Shown here: one piece after another, positions 11,982 to 22,899 of the stretch
Position numbering within the stretch: position 1 is the first letter of the stretch
Layout of the letters: every line of letters begins with the position of its first letter
From: Albifimbria verrucaria
Taxonomy: Eukaryota > Ascomycota > Sordariomycetes > Hypocreales > Stachybotryaceae
Length of the DNA: 64,000 bases
Assembly (NCBI GenBank): GCA_020081605.1
Contig: JAHREC010000007.1
Span: 372,001-436,000, forward strand
Direction of reading: 5' to 3'
Notes under the pieces: model-generated
Database searches by the model: none
Told to the model about the DNA's origin: nothing
The model's input: the letters and a program-made list of their open reading frames with translations, nothing else
Program-made: the position numbers and the translations under genes

Positions 11982-12867
11982 ATGGTCATTAAAAAGCGTC
12001 AGATCTTGTGGGACTGGACAAACTCCACTAGTCCTGAAAACCAAGAGAAGCTAAACCAAGTGCCATTCAACGAGAGCAGCCCAGTTGCGTCGGTCGTGAA
12101 CTGGAATGCCTGGGTTCCACCCGAGCTGAACAGGAGAGCGCCGTTCCGACCCATGGTTCGTGTTTTAGAGAATACACAAGGGAATGATTGGAGAATCATT
12201 GAAGATACACCATATCCAATCATCCTATTCTTTAATGAGCCTGAGCGTGCTGGTATTACTCCGGAGCAAGCAAGGGATATATGGTATAGCCAAATGCTTC
12301 CACTTCGACAAAACAAGGGAAAACAGCTTGGCTCTCCTGCTGTTGCTTCGGTTAGTTTTTATGCAGTTACTTACTGATTTTTGAAAGTCGAGGCTGATTA
12401 TTATGGGTTATAGGATGATAATGGCGCGAGGTGGATCGAGCAGTTCATGAACCTTGTTGCCAACGATCCACCTGATTATCTCTGTCTTCATTACTACTCT
12501 ACCGATGGCAACTCTGCTATCAAGTATCTTGAGGATATGCACCAGAAGTGGCCAACTCCCAAAGTTGTAAGTTAAAAAAATAGCACGAAAGTACTCAACA
12601 GTGACTTATGTTTCGTGGCAGATGGTGACCGAGATTGCAAGTATCCATCGCAACTACAATGATGTGTTAGGTTTTACTATTCAACTTTGTAACTGGATGG
12701 ATGAGCAGGACTGGATTTTTGAGTATGGCGTCTTTGATTTCCAGCGTACGCTCGCAGACGGCTTCGTGAGCCCCGCAGCCCAGTTGATGGATGCCAACGG
12801 CAACTTCACGCAACTTGGATGGATGTATGTTAATGATCAACCTATGCATTGGCCTGGTACCGCTTGA
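11982..12867 (+). CDS. GH128 (Asl1-like) beta-1,3-glucanase family protein
   Basis: Three exons: 11982-12350, 12414-12566, 12622-12867. Introns at 12351-12413 and 12567-12621 are GT-AG and phase 0. The protein has 255 residues. It begins ILWDWTNST, then VVNWNAWVPPEL, FFNEPERAGITPEQA with the likely acid/base Glu, LHYYSTDGNSA, and MVTEIASIHRN with the likely nucleophile Glu, ending with FVSPAAQLMDANG. These are hallmarks of the Asl1-like catalytic domain (GH128), a TIM barrel acting on beta-1,3-glucan. No signal peptide is visible from ATG 11982, so the protein may be intracellular or lack a first exon. No frameshift. ATG 11982 is preferred because homology begins right after it. Confidence 0.88.
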
Positions 12868-13543
12868 GAGGACCTCAATGGGCTCGCAAACGCAATGACC
12901 AAATGCATGGTAGTCTTCTTTGCATTCTTCGAGAAGCTGGTCAAACAACAACAGACGTTCTCATAACTGAGGATTTGGAAATGTGAAGATATTGAAGTTC
13001 TATAGTTCATCATAGTAAGAGGAATCTAACCACACCATTAATAATATTTCACAATACTACTATACTCTTTCTCCATACTGCTTAAAGATATATCTTTGGT
13101 ACGGAGAAAGTCCGACATTCCTCATTTTGTTAAAAATATCCCCAATGCGTTCTTTCTTTTCTTTTCTTTGCAGGCAAATAAATCTTCCAGGGTTACATTT
13201 CCCAGTAGTTCGTAACTAGTTGAACAGCGTGGGAAATTCTACAGGTCACAATATAACATAATCAAGCGAGGGACCCAGGTAATTCTCCAGTGTTCACTAT
13301 CAGCAGGGAGAGCTGCTCCTCGATGATTCATTCTACTTGCATCATTCCTGAAACTGGGTATTGTTGGCAGCTGAGAAGCGCCTATATTTAACATTTTATC
13401 AAGCAGAAACAGTGATTTTCCTGATCCATTTATCATGTCATCGAGTTGAACGATTTCATTTAACCTTCAAACGGTTTTGACACGTAGGCTACATAGCTGT
13501 GTACAGCGCAGAAGATGCCTGACGGATCATCAGGGATTTGACG
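12868..13543. other. Intergenic gap with CT-rich tract
   Basis: About 0.7 kb between two 3' ends. It contains a pyrimidine-rich tract near 13149-13171 (TTCTTTCTTTTC type). No gene seen. Confidence 0.5.
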
Positions 13544-14266
13544 TTAACAGTGGTGATGGTGATGGTGACGATGGCGGCTGGATGAACGAGATCGTGAACG
13601 GCTGTGGTGCCCGTGATGATGATGTGAAGACCTAGACCGAGAACGAGGACGTGATTCTCGTCTCCCCACTCAGACATCCTCGGGTCGTGCTGTTGTCTCA
13701 TTGCCTCCTGCTCTCGGCGCTCTTTCTCTTCTCTTTCCTCCTTTCGGTCATCTCTCCAGTCGGAGATCTTATCTTGGCCCTTGTGGCCCATGAAAGCACC
13801 AATCAGGGCTCCGGCAACAGTAGCAGTTTTACTATTGCCAAACTTGTTACCGCCAAATGCTCCAGCTGCACCCCAGCCAATGCTCCCGTTAAGCCTCTCT
13901 CCCCGTCAGGTCCGTCTGACGCATACTGAGACCCATTATAGTCATTTTGAGGCGGGGCGCTATAGCCTTGATTCTGGGGAACAGGCGCGTTATAGTATGA
14001 GGATGCCTCCCTTGTCCACGCGAGTAATCATTAGGGCTTTGATGGGGGTAACCACCACCAGGCTGTTGCATGTTATTGTGATGATGGCCCGATTGATAGC
14101 CACCACCCTGTTGATAGCCACCCTGCTGGTGGCCAGCCTGGTGATAACCGCCTTGTTGATGACCTCCTGCGGGTAGCCGCCCTGCTGATAGCCTCCCTGT
14201 TGATAGGGTCTTGTTGATAGCCTCCTGCGGATAACCGCCTTGGTTGTTGTTGTAATATCCGCTCAT
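13544..14266 (-). CDS. Glycine-zipper protein with GYQ repeats and Arg/Ser/His tail, six frame breaks
   Basis: ATG 14266 (MSGYYNNNQGGYPQE). The N-terminal part is GGYQQ/GGYHQ repeats. The middle is a glycine zipper (GALAGGAAGAF.., then ATVAGALIGAFMGHKGQDK), then a charged helix (DWRDDRKEEREEKERREQEA). The tail is Arg/Ser- and His-rich (SRSRSRSSHHHHGHH) and ends with six His and Cys at TAA 13544. The glycine zipper suggests membrane insertion or self-association; the His tail suggests metal binding; both are inference. The frame must change about six times, near 14216-14230, 14195-14197, 14161-14170, 14010-14012, 13871-13874 and 13664-13667. Each fits one missing G (C on the plus strand). Similar Gly/Tyr-rich zipper proteins are widespread in filamentous fungi and mostly uncharacterised. 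Confidence 0.65.
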
Positions 14267-16357
14267 CGTGGTTTAGCAGTTCGTTTCAAGTTCCTTTCCA
14301 TCTCAGCCACAAGTCGAGCGAATGGGGAGGGGCCAACTTGGTTATTATACCCAATTCTGGTACTGTATACTTTCAGACAGCCCCATATGACGCATTGACT
14401 GTTGGTAATACGGAAGGCTTAAAGACAACTTGGCGCCAAGAGGCTTCGGGCAAAGCTTACGTGTATTCCTTCAGTATTTCCAGTCTTCCGGCTATGAGGT
14501 GCCGTGGATGTGGGGCCGTATCAACAACCATCCGTCGACACCCAATCAAGAATGTAGTGACTAGAGTCTTCGGCTCTCCGCTAAGCCTCAGGGACTGACA
14601 TGCCAAGAAGTTAATTCCATAACTGCGACGTATTCCACTGTGCGATTAGGATCTTGTAGTCTCCGATAGCATACAAAATACCATCATTGGTCCTCTACTC
14701 TGCACAATGAAGCTTTTAAAGTCTCTCCAGATGTACTTGACGTTCAAGTGGCGTCGTGTGCTATCAACCGATAAAAGATTAGGTTATATGAAACCACTTC
14801 GTATTAGAATCCTTTTGTTTTTCTTTTACCTGTCATGTTGTGAACATGCCACCTAATGGTAGTATTGGTGACACATGGCGGCATTGACATTTAATCACCA
14901 TCAATAGGTAGAATAGCCAACTTCCTCATCAACACGACCCAACGATGACGATTTGTTGCCAGCGATAACCGATCAACCCTAACGCAAGAAATCGAACCCG
15001 ATCATAACATACTATTTTATATCAGCTCTACTCACAGAAGATCTACGGGAGTTGGGTTTCTGTTGCCAGACTTTAAAGCCGCCGCCACACCCGAGACTAT
15101 CATCTAGTGCTTCAATTCGTCAACAGGTTTTTGATACAAGACACTACATCGAAATCTTCTCAACAAGTCGGATTGTGGCAATGTTTCTCTGTGTGACGGA
15201 TTCTCCGGAATCTATGAAACACTGGTTGATTCTGAGCTTACCCACTTTTCATCTTGGTTCCGAATTTCCGGGATCCGGGTTTCCAAGACTAACTGACAAA
15301 TCCAAAATTTTGCCCATTTTTGCTTGACAGTCAATATTGATTTTCCAGATGAATCATAGGTAAGTTGAGGTGGAAAAAATACCCAATCCCATCAATTTTG
15401 AAAGAGTCCGATATAAACAATAATAGCACTATTTCGTCTGATACATTCTAGTGATACAGAACTATTAGCAACCTTGACATAGCTGGGACGAGAAAGAGGT
15501 AATTTTCTGTTAGTTCCGTAGGGATAATTCACCACCTGCTTAAAGCCCGAGGAGGGCACGGATTGCATCGATGCTGAGAGCTATCATTTGCCTCGCCAGG
15601 ATTTGGAGTCATTTTGAGTTAACGGGCCACGGATATAACAGGCCGACGCATCCTAAAAGTCTAATTTTGATAAATGCTGCCGCAAGTTATTTGAGTGATC
15701 CTCTGATATACTTGACTCTTGTCGCGTATTTTTTTGGCCAGTTCATACCCTATTTTACAAAACCGTTCGAAATTAGAGTAATGGCGTTGCTTGAAGCTTG
15801 TCAACCCACAAACGGGACTAGTGGTACGAGCCAGAATGGACAATGTTCAGTCTGGGAATATCCTATCGCTGAATTATAGAGAGACTTCTGAAGGTTAGCG
15901 TTGAAAATACCCGAAGAGCTGTGCGTTTGGAATTAACATCGAATTTTGATTATTACTATATGTCTATTGTGAGCCACGTTCACTGCTGGGCATCCTTGCT
16001 CTCATATATGCGAAATTCCACTGTCTTACTGATCCCTCCTGTTATTTCTGAACTAAATGAATGCGCTGGGTCTTTCATCATCGAGCCTGATGCTGATGAT
16101 AAGTGGTGGGAATTTCTTGACTCTGAGGTCATGTTCCTATCGATATGTGTTTCACTACCGTTGGAAGGTATAGTGAATAATTGGATCGCATCCTCCTCAG
16201 CAGTTGGCCGGGTCACATGATTCGATGATTGGGCGTTCCCTTGTACGTGTTGCTGTTATTACCATTATTTGCAAACACAAGTCGCGAGGCAAGGATGTCG
16301 ATGCTATGCGTTGGGTTAGCGGATCGCCTCCAGTATCCAGACGGAACACGTTAGACC
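14267..16357. other. Long gap without a recognisable gene
   Basis: About 2.1 kb holding the glycine-zipper gene promoter. At its right edge is sequence that could extend the seven-TM gene. Open frames at 15052-15327 and 15571-15879 have no recognisable motifs. Confidence 0.45.
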
Positions 16358-17216
16358 TTACAAGATCATAACCGGGAAAACACATTCGAGTGTGTAAGCA
16401 AAACGGTCCAATTGGCTTGCGATTGTTGTAGCACTCTGAGCCGTCGTCTGAAAGGAATATGTTACAGCCCTCGTGACACCAACGATCGCTAAAAGCGCAA
16501 GTCTTGTTTCCGTACTGCGCATGAGATAACTGAAGAGACCAACATTCATTGTAGAGCCCCTCGCCCAGTGGAACTTCCGTAATAAGAAGAATGCACTCAA
16601 GCACTCCACAAGAGCAACGGCAGTGAAATACCCAATGTGTAGCAAGTTGACCGTATTCAACATGTCTGCATCTTCAGACCCGCCCATAATATACCTAACC
16701 CTGATGCTGAGGATCGCAAAGCGCAAGGATGAAATTAAGGTGATAAGAACCCAGAAAATCGACTTGAAAATATTGCGGTCACCACGATCCAAAAGTTGGG
16801 TAAGAATAAAATAGCTGTAGAAGGAGAGACCCGCTTCTTGAATCTGTTATGTATGAGAAATAGATTCTTGAACTTGGCCATTGCAAAAGGACCCTCACCA
16901 GCCACATAATGTCGGCGAATGCAGAAGCGACAGCTGCATTCAAGATGGGGTAGTCTGCGTAAAATGCATAGTAACAAAGGCCGTTGGCGATGGCGCTGGC
17001 CGCAGATACGATTATTGGTGTGAGAACAATGGGTGGAAAGCCGGTTATACCAGCGACTGTGATACCAAAGAATACATTGGATAACCCGATGGTACTGAGA
17101 ATTGCCCAACTGAGCTCAAAGTATGAAGGCAGTGAGGACGTTGATTTGAGAGCCCTCGACGTATCCATTATGTCGATGTTGGCCAAAGTGAACAGTACAC
17201 CATACGCGGAAGACAT
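16358..17216 (-). CDS. Seven-TM integral membrane protein, uncharacterised
   Basis: Two exons, 17216-16899 and 16843-16358, joined across a 55-bp GTGAGG..ACAG intron (phase 0). The junction reads FADIMWL | IQEAGLSFYSY. About seven hydrophobic helices are visible, including AILSTIGLSNVFFGITVAGI, IFWVLITLISSLRFAILSI and LLHIGYFTAVALVECLSAFF. The conserved-looking C-terminal block is MRSTETRLALLAIVGVTRAV and ASQLDRFAYTLECVFPV. It resembles a group of hypothetical fungal membrane proteins, but I cannot assign a function. ATG 17216 is taken; ATG 17168 (MDTSRALKS) is also plausible. After the stop, another frame (YDLVRSNVFRLD..) runs on to 16197, so a -1 break near 16360 could hide a longer tail. 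Confidence 0.65.
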
Positions 17217-18835
17217 GAGCCAGTATGTTCGTATTTATGATCCTACTACTGCCAGGCTACTCTGGGTGAGTCTCCTATGGTACCAATTCACGGGTCTCAT
17301 GCCCCAGGTTCTCCAGGTCCCGGGCCTCGATCGTAAGACAGCTGAACAAGACCGGGTTTGGCTAGTGGGTCAGGAGTTGACGCTTTGCTGAATGAATCTT
17401 AGGAAAAGAATGGGCGCCCCTGGATGGGCCAATAGCGATGAAAATTATCAAATGAGTGTTGACGGAGCCACGGACTTGGGAAAAGGTGGCGTCCGGGGAG
17501 TTGGATGAGCTGACTGGAAGGGTGAGTAGGCCCCGGTTTCTGACCTTGGATTCCACCTTGATTGGTATCCTCGAGATTAATAAATCGAATGGAATTAATT
17601 TTATGAGTCGCTAGAGTACTTGGACCACATCGTCGTGTGCCTACGACTCCGTCCTCGAAAGAAGGCTTTCCTCGGTGAGCCACAACTTTCCTTGGCGGTC
17701 TCCATCAAATCGGTCGAAAGCGATCTCGCTTAACATCAAACTGATGCATGCCAGGGGCGGCCACATTTTTCCCAGGCGGGTGCAGCTCCACTCTTGGCGT
17801 CGCGTGTGGTGCAACATGGGGATCTAACATACCCCGTCTTTCTTGTCCCACCAGATTCCATTTGCGTTTCCAGTACTGAACTTCTTGGAGGGAAGCCTGA
17901 GGTTTGCCTGCATAACCCTGACCTGTGGCTAAAGCTCAATAGGCATGACGAATAAGCTGATAAAAGTCCCACTGGACCGTTGATAAAGCTCTATCCCTAA
18001 GGGGCACAGGGTAGAACTTGGTGATACCAACAGGAAGATTCTTAACCCCGGTTTTTAGGTTTTTCTTCCAATTATTGGTGATGGAGGCTTTAAGGAGAAC
18101 CCGGCCAGTGGGGCGGCCTGCTCTGGCTATATCAGAATTGCAGCCCATCAGTCCAGAATAATTCCTGAGTCCAGGGCGGCGCAACGCCCTGAACGAGTTG
18201 GTCCTAGTAAGTGTATTGCCCCTGACCAATCCTCGGGCTGCTAGACGCTTTCAGGTTATAAGCCTTAGTTAGCACACGGGCATCCTTCCAAATCCTGACT
18301 CGTACCAGTATAATACGAAGGTCAACGGTTTCAGTGGGTAACCATGACTCATGGTCCAACCAAGCCATAAAATCGATTTACCTGTTAGCATGCGTTGCGC
18401 ACATGAACTTTTCTTCCTCCTCGGAACCGAAATCCTTCCTACATTTCCCGGTCTCAGCAGAGATTTTGAAATTAAAAGAGGCATAGAGGTCTAAGATCGA
18501 TCAGGCTTGCACGCTTACTCTCCGGAGGGGCGCTTATCTTTGATTCGGGATCTTGATGAACAAACAATAAAATTTTGGTATCCCAAGCCACCTAGGCAAC
18601 CATACCTCTCCCCGAAAGGGCACAGTGTAAATGATGACGCATGAATCAACGCTGAATCAGGACGTTTATAGTGGAATAATCCTGAACACGGATTTGTAAG
18701 GACATATGATTCTACAATAACTGCTATTATTACCCTGCCAGACCATTACATCCACCCTTTTATAAATTGACAAATGACCAGGAATAAATGCGATAGAGTC
18801 CCATCAATCCGGAAGGCCCTCAGATATACCTAAAA
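17217..18835. other. Gap with unexplained minus-strand open frames
   Basis: About 1.6 kb. Several minus-strand frames (17399-17683, 17736-17972, 17936-18229, 18269-18484) carry protein-like stretches such as SITNNWKKNLKTGVKNLPVG and LQEVQYWKRKWNLVGQE, with more C/G runs than the flanks. I recognise no family and cannot connect the frames. See findings. Confidence 0.35.
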
Positions 18836-19735
18836 CTAACAATTCTGGCATTTTACTTGTTTGGGAAGCTGAGAAAGCCCAAGTTTGACAGTGGCTGCTT
18901 GCAATTTCCCAACCATGTTCATGAGATCCTTGCCTGTTACTGTCTCCGATGGTCTCACAAATCCTTCCTTGAAAGGCAGACGTTCTTGCTCTATTTATTT
19001 TATGCCAATCAGAAAGCGTCATCCAATTTAAGCTGGTTTGATGCCACTTACCAAATATAACTCTCAGGAATTGCTTGTTCGCATTGCCTTTGACACGATT
19101 GCCAAATGTCATGAGCCACAGCGAGTGGTTGATGAATGTGGCAGTCAGGCCACCGGGCGTCAATTTGAAGTTCGGGTTTAGAACTTGAGCGGTAGCGATT
19201 CGATCAAGGCGAGCTGCAGCAACGCAGTTGATAGTAATTGTATCAGATTTGAAATGGGTCAATGTCCGGTTCCATATGTTGGGGTCGAAATGGAGAGCAT
19301 CGCCGATGGCTGCATCATTGCGGCTGAAGCTGGCATCGTGTTCGAGAACATCGTGCTTAACCGTGTCTTCAAGATCAAATGTTCCATCGCCACGAGTACC
19401 TGTGGAAACACCAGCATCAATTACACTTTGAGTGTACCTGATGCGATGTTCAATGTTTCTTGGAATGCTTTATCTACCTGGCCGGCAGTGACCGAGCGCC
19501 CGTTGCGGGGAGATAACCATGATTTGCTAGCGCATTCAACCAGGGACAGGGTGATCGACCTGTGATTTGACTTAGGTGCTGTTCAAGTAGCCTCTATAGA
19601 GGAACCATAGGTGTGATAAGACTTACTGTCACCTGGCCCAGCAGCAATGAACTTGTGTCCAGCTGGTTCGGGGCTCAATGTACGACCAAGGCCGATATTT
19701 GCCAGAAGAAATACGAGAGTCGTGACTGCCTTCAT
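18836..19735 (-). CDS. Heme-thiolate peroxidase (chloroperoxidase/UPO family), two frame breaks
   Basis: ATG 19735 opens a signal peptide (MKAVTTLVFLLANIGLG). Introns lie at 19560-19626 (GTAAGT) and 18991-19051 (GTAAGT..AATAG). The mature protein has the proximal-Cys motif RSPCPWLNALANHGYLP, the acid-base motif LEHDASFSRND, and a C-terminal block QERLPFKEGF..VRPSETVTG ending at TAG 18836. These define the fungal chloroperoxidase/unspecific peroxygenase family: extracellular, heme-Cys ligated, using H2O2. The frame breaks at the GGGG run 19507-19510 and again near 19419-19424 (KV | IDAGVSTG). A 38-bp intron at 19400-19437 is an alternative for the second break but would be unusually short. The restored length is about 257 residues, typical of short family members. 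Halogenation versus oxygenation cannot be told from sequence. Confidence 0.85.
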
Positions 19736-19893
19736 CTTGTTGATGCGAAACCAGGAGCGTATTGCGAAATATTGATGGATGGATTCTGCGATTCAACCCA
19801 GTGAGCTCGCCCAGGACGAATGAGACAATGAGGTAGTTGGGTGATTGCTACAGAGCTGGTGCCGAGGACAGAACTAAACTTTGCAGAGGATAC

Positions 19894-19900
19894 ATTTATA
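19894..19900 (-). promoter_or_regulatory. TATA-like element of the peroxidase gene
   Basis: TATAAAT on the minus strand, about 160 bp upstream of the ATG at 19735. Confidence 0.35.
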
Positions 19901-21029
19901 TATCTCGAGCGAAATCTTTGTATTGGAAAGTGACTCGCTTAACTGGGAGCAATCTGTGTCCATACAAGGAGTAATCTGGACCTCGCCCTTGACCAAAAGG
20001 TGACAAAAACACGGTAGGTCGCAAAAGACGTGGGTCATATGCAATCAGATGTCTCCATTCAGATAGACAATGAGCAGGACCCGTGACGATTCCAAACGAC
20101 TGCAAATTTGAAAAAGAGCCATCATATTTACGGAGACATAATATTTAGCCCAGGAAGGAATAGTGATTACGGACAAGGAGAATATGCGCAAAGGCCGTCC
20201 CATTCTGCTAATTCTGGTTTCCGTAAACGCAGCAAATATACGCGGAGACATAATGACAAATGATCGACTCTATGTCAGCCACGTTGAGTGATGGACAGTC
20301 CAATTGCATTTACGGACAATAATCTAAATCACAATGAATGATTCCATAACCTGCTCCCGGTTACGTACAAGAAGGAGAGGTATGTATCAGCTGATAACGT
20401 GCGCTACAGAAATGCCATTTCACATGTTTCGGGCATTCTTCATTACCAAATAAAGGACCTAGTGCAACGTAGGGCAGATTGCACAGGAGGATCGGTGACA
20501 GCTGCGCGTGAAGGTACAGTGGCATAGGTTGACTGCTGCCCAGGCAGCCTGATCCATGCATCGAATCAATGAGCAGATTCTTAATACATTCTCAATCAAA
20601 CACTTACGATTCTTTCAAGCTCATATAGAGAACAAGCTCGTACCTGTTTGCCAACTTGACATGGATACCCTGTCTGTGGATTTTGCGCTGATGTGCTCGA
20701 GGCTTCATTTCCATGATAGCCTAGCGGATGGAGCAAAGATGCCCAAGCCGAATTGTTGGTGGCCCATAGTATGCAGTCGAAGCCATATAGGGCTTTGATG
20801 CAAAGTGTGTGGAGGGTGTGCGTTTGGAGGGGTTTCAGTAGCATCCAATATATCCTGCAGACACGGAAATGTTGAATCCACAAATCAAGATCGAATGCGT
20901 GACGACCTACGAATCGGTGAATGATCGCCGCATTCAACTATAGTAACCACTGCCGTTTGGGCTGATTTCTGAACAAATATTGAAGGGTATTGCGTTTCTA
21001 GTGGGACAACAGTCAAATGCCCACGTGGG

Positions 21030-21036
21030 TATAAAT
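21030..21036 (+). promoter_or_regulatory. TATA box of the AA9 gene
   Basis: TATAAAT about 100 bp upstream of ATG 21134, in the expected place for a strongly inducible fungal gene. Confidence 0.45.
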
Positions 21037-21133
21037 ATGAGAGGGACAGTCATTCAAATAAACCCCGACACCACTTTCAAAATCAAGTCCGATTCTAAGT
21101 TCGTTTATTGTTATCACCCTTATAAAGACCATC

Positions 21134-22060
21134 ATGAGATTAGCTGCACTGGCGCTTCTGCTACCGGCGGTCGTTTCCGCACATGGCTGGGTTCAGCAGA
21201 TTTGGCTTGGTGATAACCTTGTCGATGCCTGGAACCCCTACAAAGATCCCCAAAAGAAACCTCCCGTGAACAAGATCACTAGAGTGTTCAAAGACAATGG
21301 CCCTGTTACCGATGGGAAATTTGAAGTATGGACCACCTATGCTCGCCTAGAAGCATGTTAACGTCTTGCCCAGACCGATGCAATTACCTGCAACATTGGC
21401 CGTGATGGGGTCAACAACATTCCCGTTTCAGCAACTGCAAGTGTCGCCGCTGGGAGTACCGTAAAGCTCCTATGGACAGACTGGCAAAGTATGATCCCAT
21501 TCTCTATTCCTATATGTGATGAATTCAGAGACAATGCTGACTTGCACAGGCGACCACCCGGGCCCCATCATGACATATCTTGCGGACTGCCAAGGGTCAT
21601 GCAGCAAATTCTCTGGTAGCAGTGGAAATGTCTGGGTAAAATTGACCAGGCTGGCTATGACGCGAAAGAAGCTGTCCCTTGGGCTAGTAAACGGCTACCT
21701 ACCCAGAATAGCACATGGACAATTCGACTTCCGTCCAAATTAGCTCCAGGAGAATACATTCTACGGTAGGTTGGCACTCTACATCGATTGAACCACAGAC
21801 TTACTCCATCATAGACACGAAATTCTGGGCCTCCAAAGAACGAACACAAAGGGAGAGCTGGCACAGTTTTATCCAGCTTGTCATCAGATTACTGTTACAG
21901 GCACAGGGACGACGAAGCTACCTGCAGGTATCCCTCTCCCGGGGCCTATCGTTCGGACGACAAGAAGTCGATATTCCTAGAATATAGGGATATATCCGCT
22001 ACAAACCCATACACTCCTCCAGGCGGTCCAGTCTGGGGCGACAATGGATGGCAAGCATAG
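21134..22060 (+). CDS. AA9 lytic polysaccharide monooxygenase, two frame breaks
   Basis: Four exons: 21134-21325, 21374-21488, 21550-21765, 21815-22060, all with GT-AG introns of 48-61 bp. The signal peptide (MRLAALALLLPAVVSA) is followed at once by the mature N-terminal His (HGWVQQIWLGD), the first copper ligand. The second is in DHPGPIMTYLA. Later landmarks are LAPGEYILRHEI, AQFYPACHQITVTG and KLPAGIPLPGAY. AA9 enzymes oxidatively cleave cellulose or related glucans with O2 or H2O2. The frame breaks at the AAAA run 21638-21641 and the GGGG run 21941-21944; one more base in each restores a protein of about 256 residues. No CBM1 is seen, and the tail ends GPVWGDNGWQA. Confidence 0.9.
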
Positions 22061-22899
22061 AAGCAACTACAGACAGATTCAGCCAACTATATTCATTAGA
22101 AGTAGTCATCATGGCAATTGGATTCTGTTTGATTGAGGGCCAGTGTGGGCTGCTCAAAGATGCTGGATTGGTTAACATTCGATATCGCGATACATTGGCT
22201 TTGTAATTATCTCCCAACATGGCAGCCACGTAGAGGATCTCTCATTAGTGGAAGTTTCTCAACCGGTCAACATGATATCGATTGATTGAAATATGATCAA
22301 ATGATTCTATGTAATTTCACGTGTTCAAGTATAGTGCGATGAGCACGACGTATTGACCTGAAATGGGCTTAATTTTCGGAAAGTCTATGAATAGCTCGGA
22401 CTTCCATGCTACATCGTATCCATATTGTTGGCTACCATGCAAGATGCAATGAAAATGGTTTATAAATGTTTAACTAAAGGAAGTGAGCCCAATAATTTTG
22501 CGATTTTCTTAACAAACCTATTAGGAGAGCAAGTGCCAGCATGGATCATCACATTGGAGGAAATTTTTGTACCGATAGCCGTTGCAACCACATAGGATCA
22601 CTCGCTTAGCTGCAGGAGTCCTATAAGTTCAGTCTATTGAACATTTTCACCTTCCCTTAAACTAGTCATAGGGTCAGTATTCAACAATTAATCTAACAAG
22701 CGAACATTTTGTATGTTGGTGTTAGCCACGGAGCGAATAATGCCACGAATGGGAAGAGGCTCGTATGCAGCCAATCAAGTGACAATTTGTTGTATCTGGG
22801 TGTTGACTATATTATGGTTCATACGTACAGCTTATCTCGTAGAATTATTCGAGTCTTCGTTGAGTACACTATCACCTTGTATGAGTTGCTCAGCACAAC
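22061..22899. other. Gap upstream of the pectate lyase gene
   Basis: About 0.8 kb with the PL3 promoter. No gene seen. Confidence 0.5.

Larger units (their letters stand above)
19736..21133. other. Intergenic region between two oxidative-enzyme genes
   Basis: About 1.4 kb between the divergent peroxidase (minus) and AA9 (plus) genes, so both promoters lie here. A 12-base word CGGAGACATAAT occurs twice, near 20139 and 20238, in the same orientation. No gene supported. Confidence 0.5.

Noticed and set aside
13781..14176. Long plus-strand open frame opposite the glycine-zipper gene
   Set aside because: Antisense of GYQ repeats and zipper; hydrophobic composition is an artefact of the reverse strand.
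17736..17972. Weak resemblance of a minus-strand frame (MGLLSAYSS) to a viral polymerase motif
   Set aside because: A single short match without the other polymerase motifs is not evidence; left as unidentified.
19400..19437. 38-bp GT-AG intron in the peroxidase gene
   Set aside because: Too short compared with all other introns here (46 bp or more). Reading through with one added base gives an IDAGVSTG segment continuous with the flanking protein.
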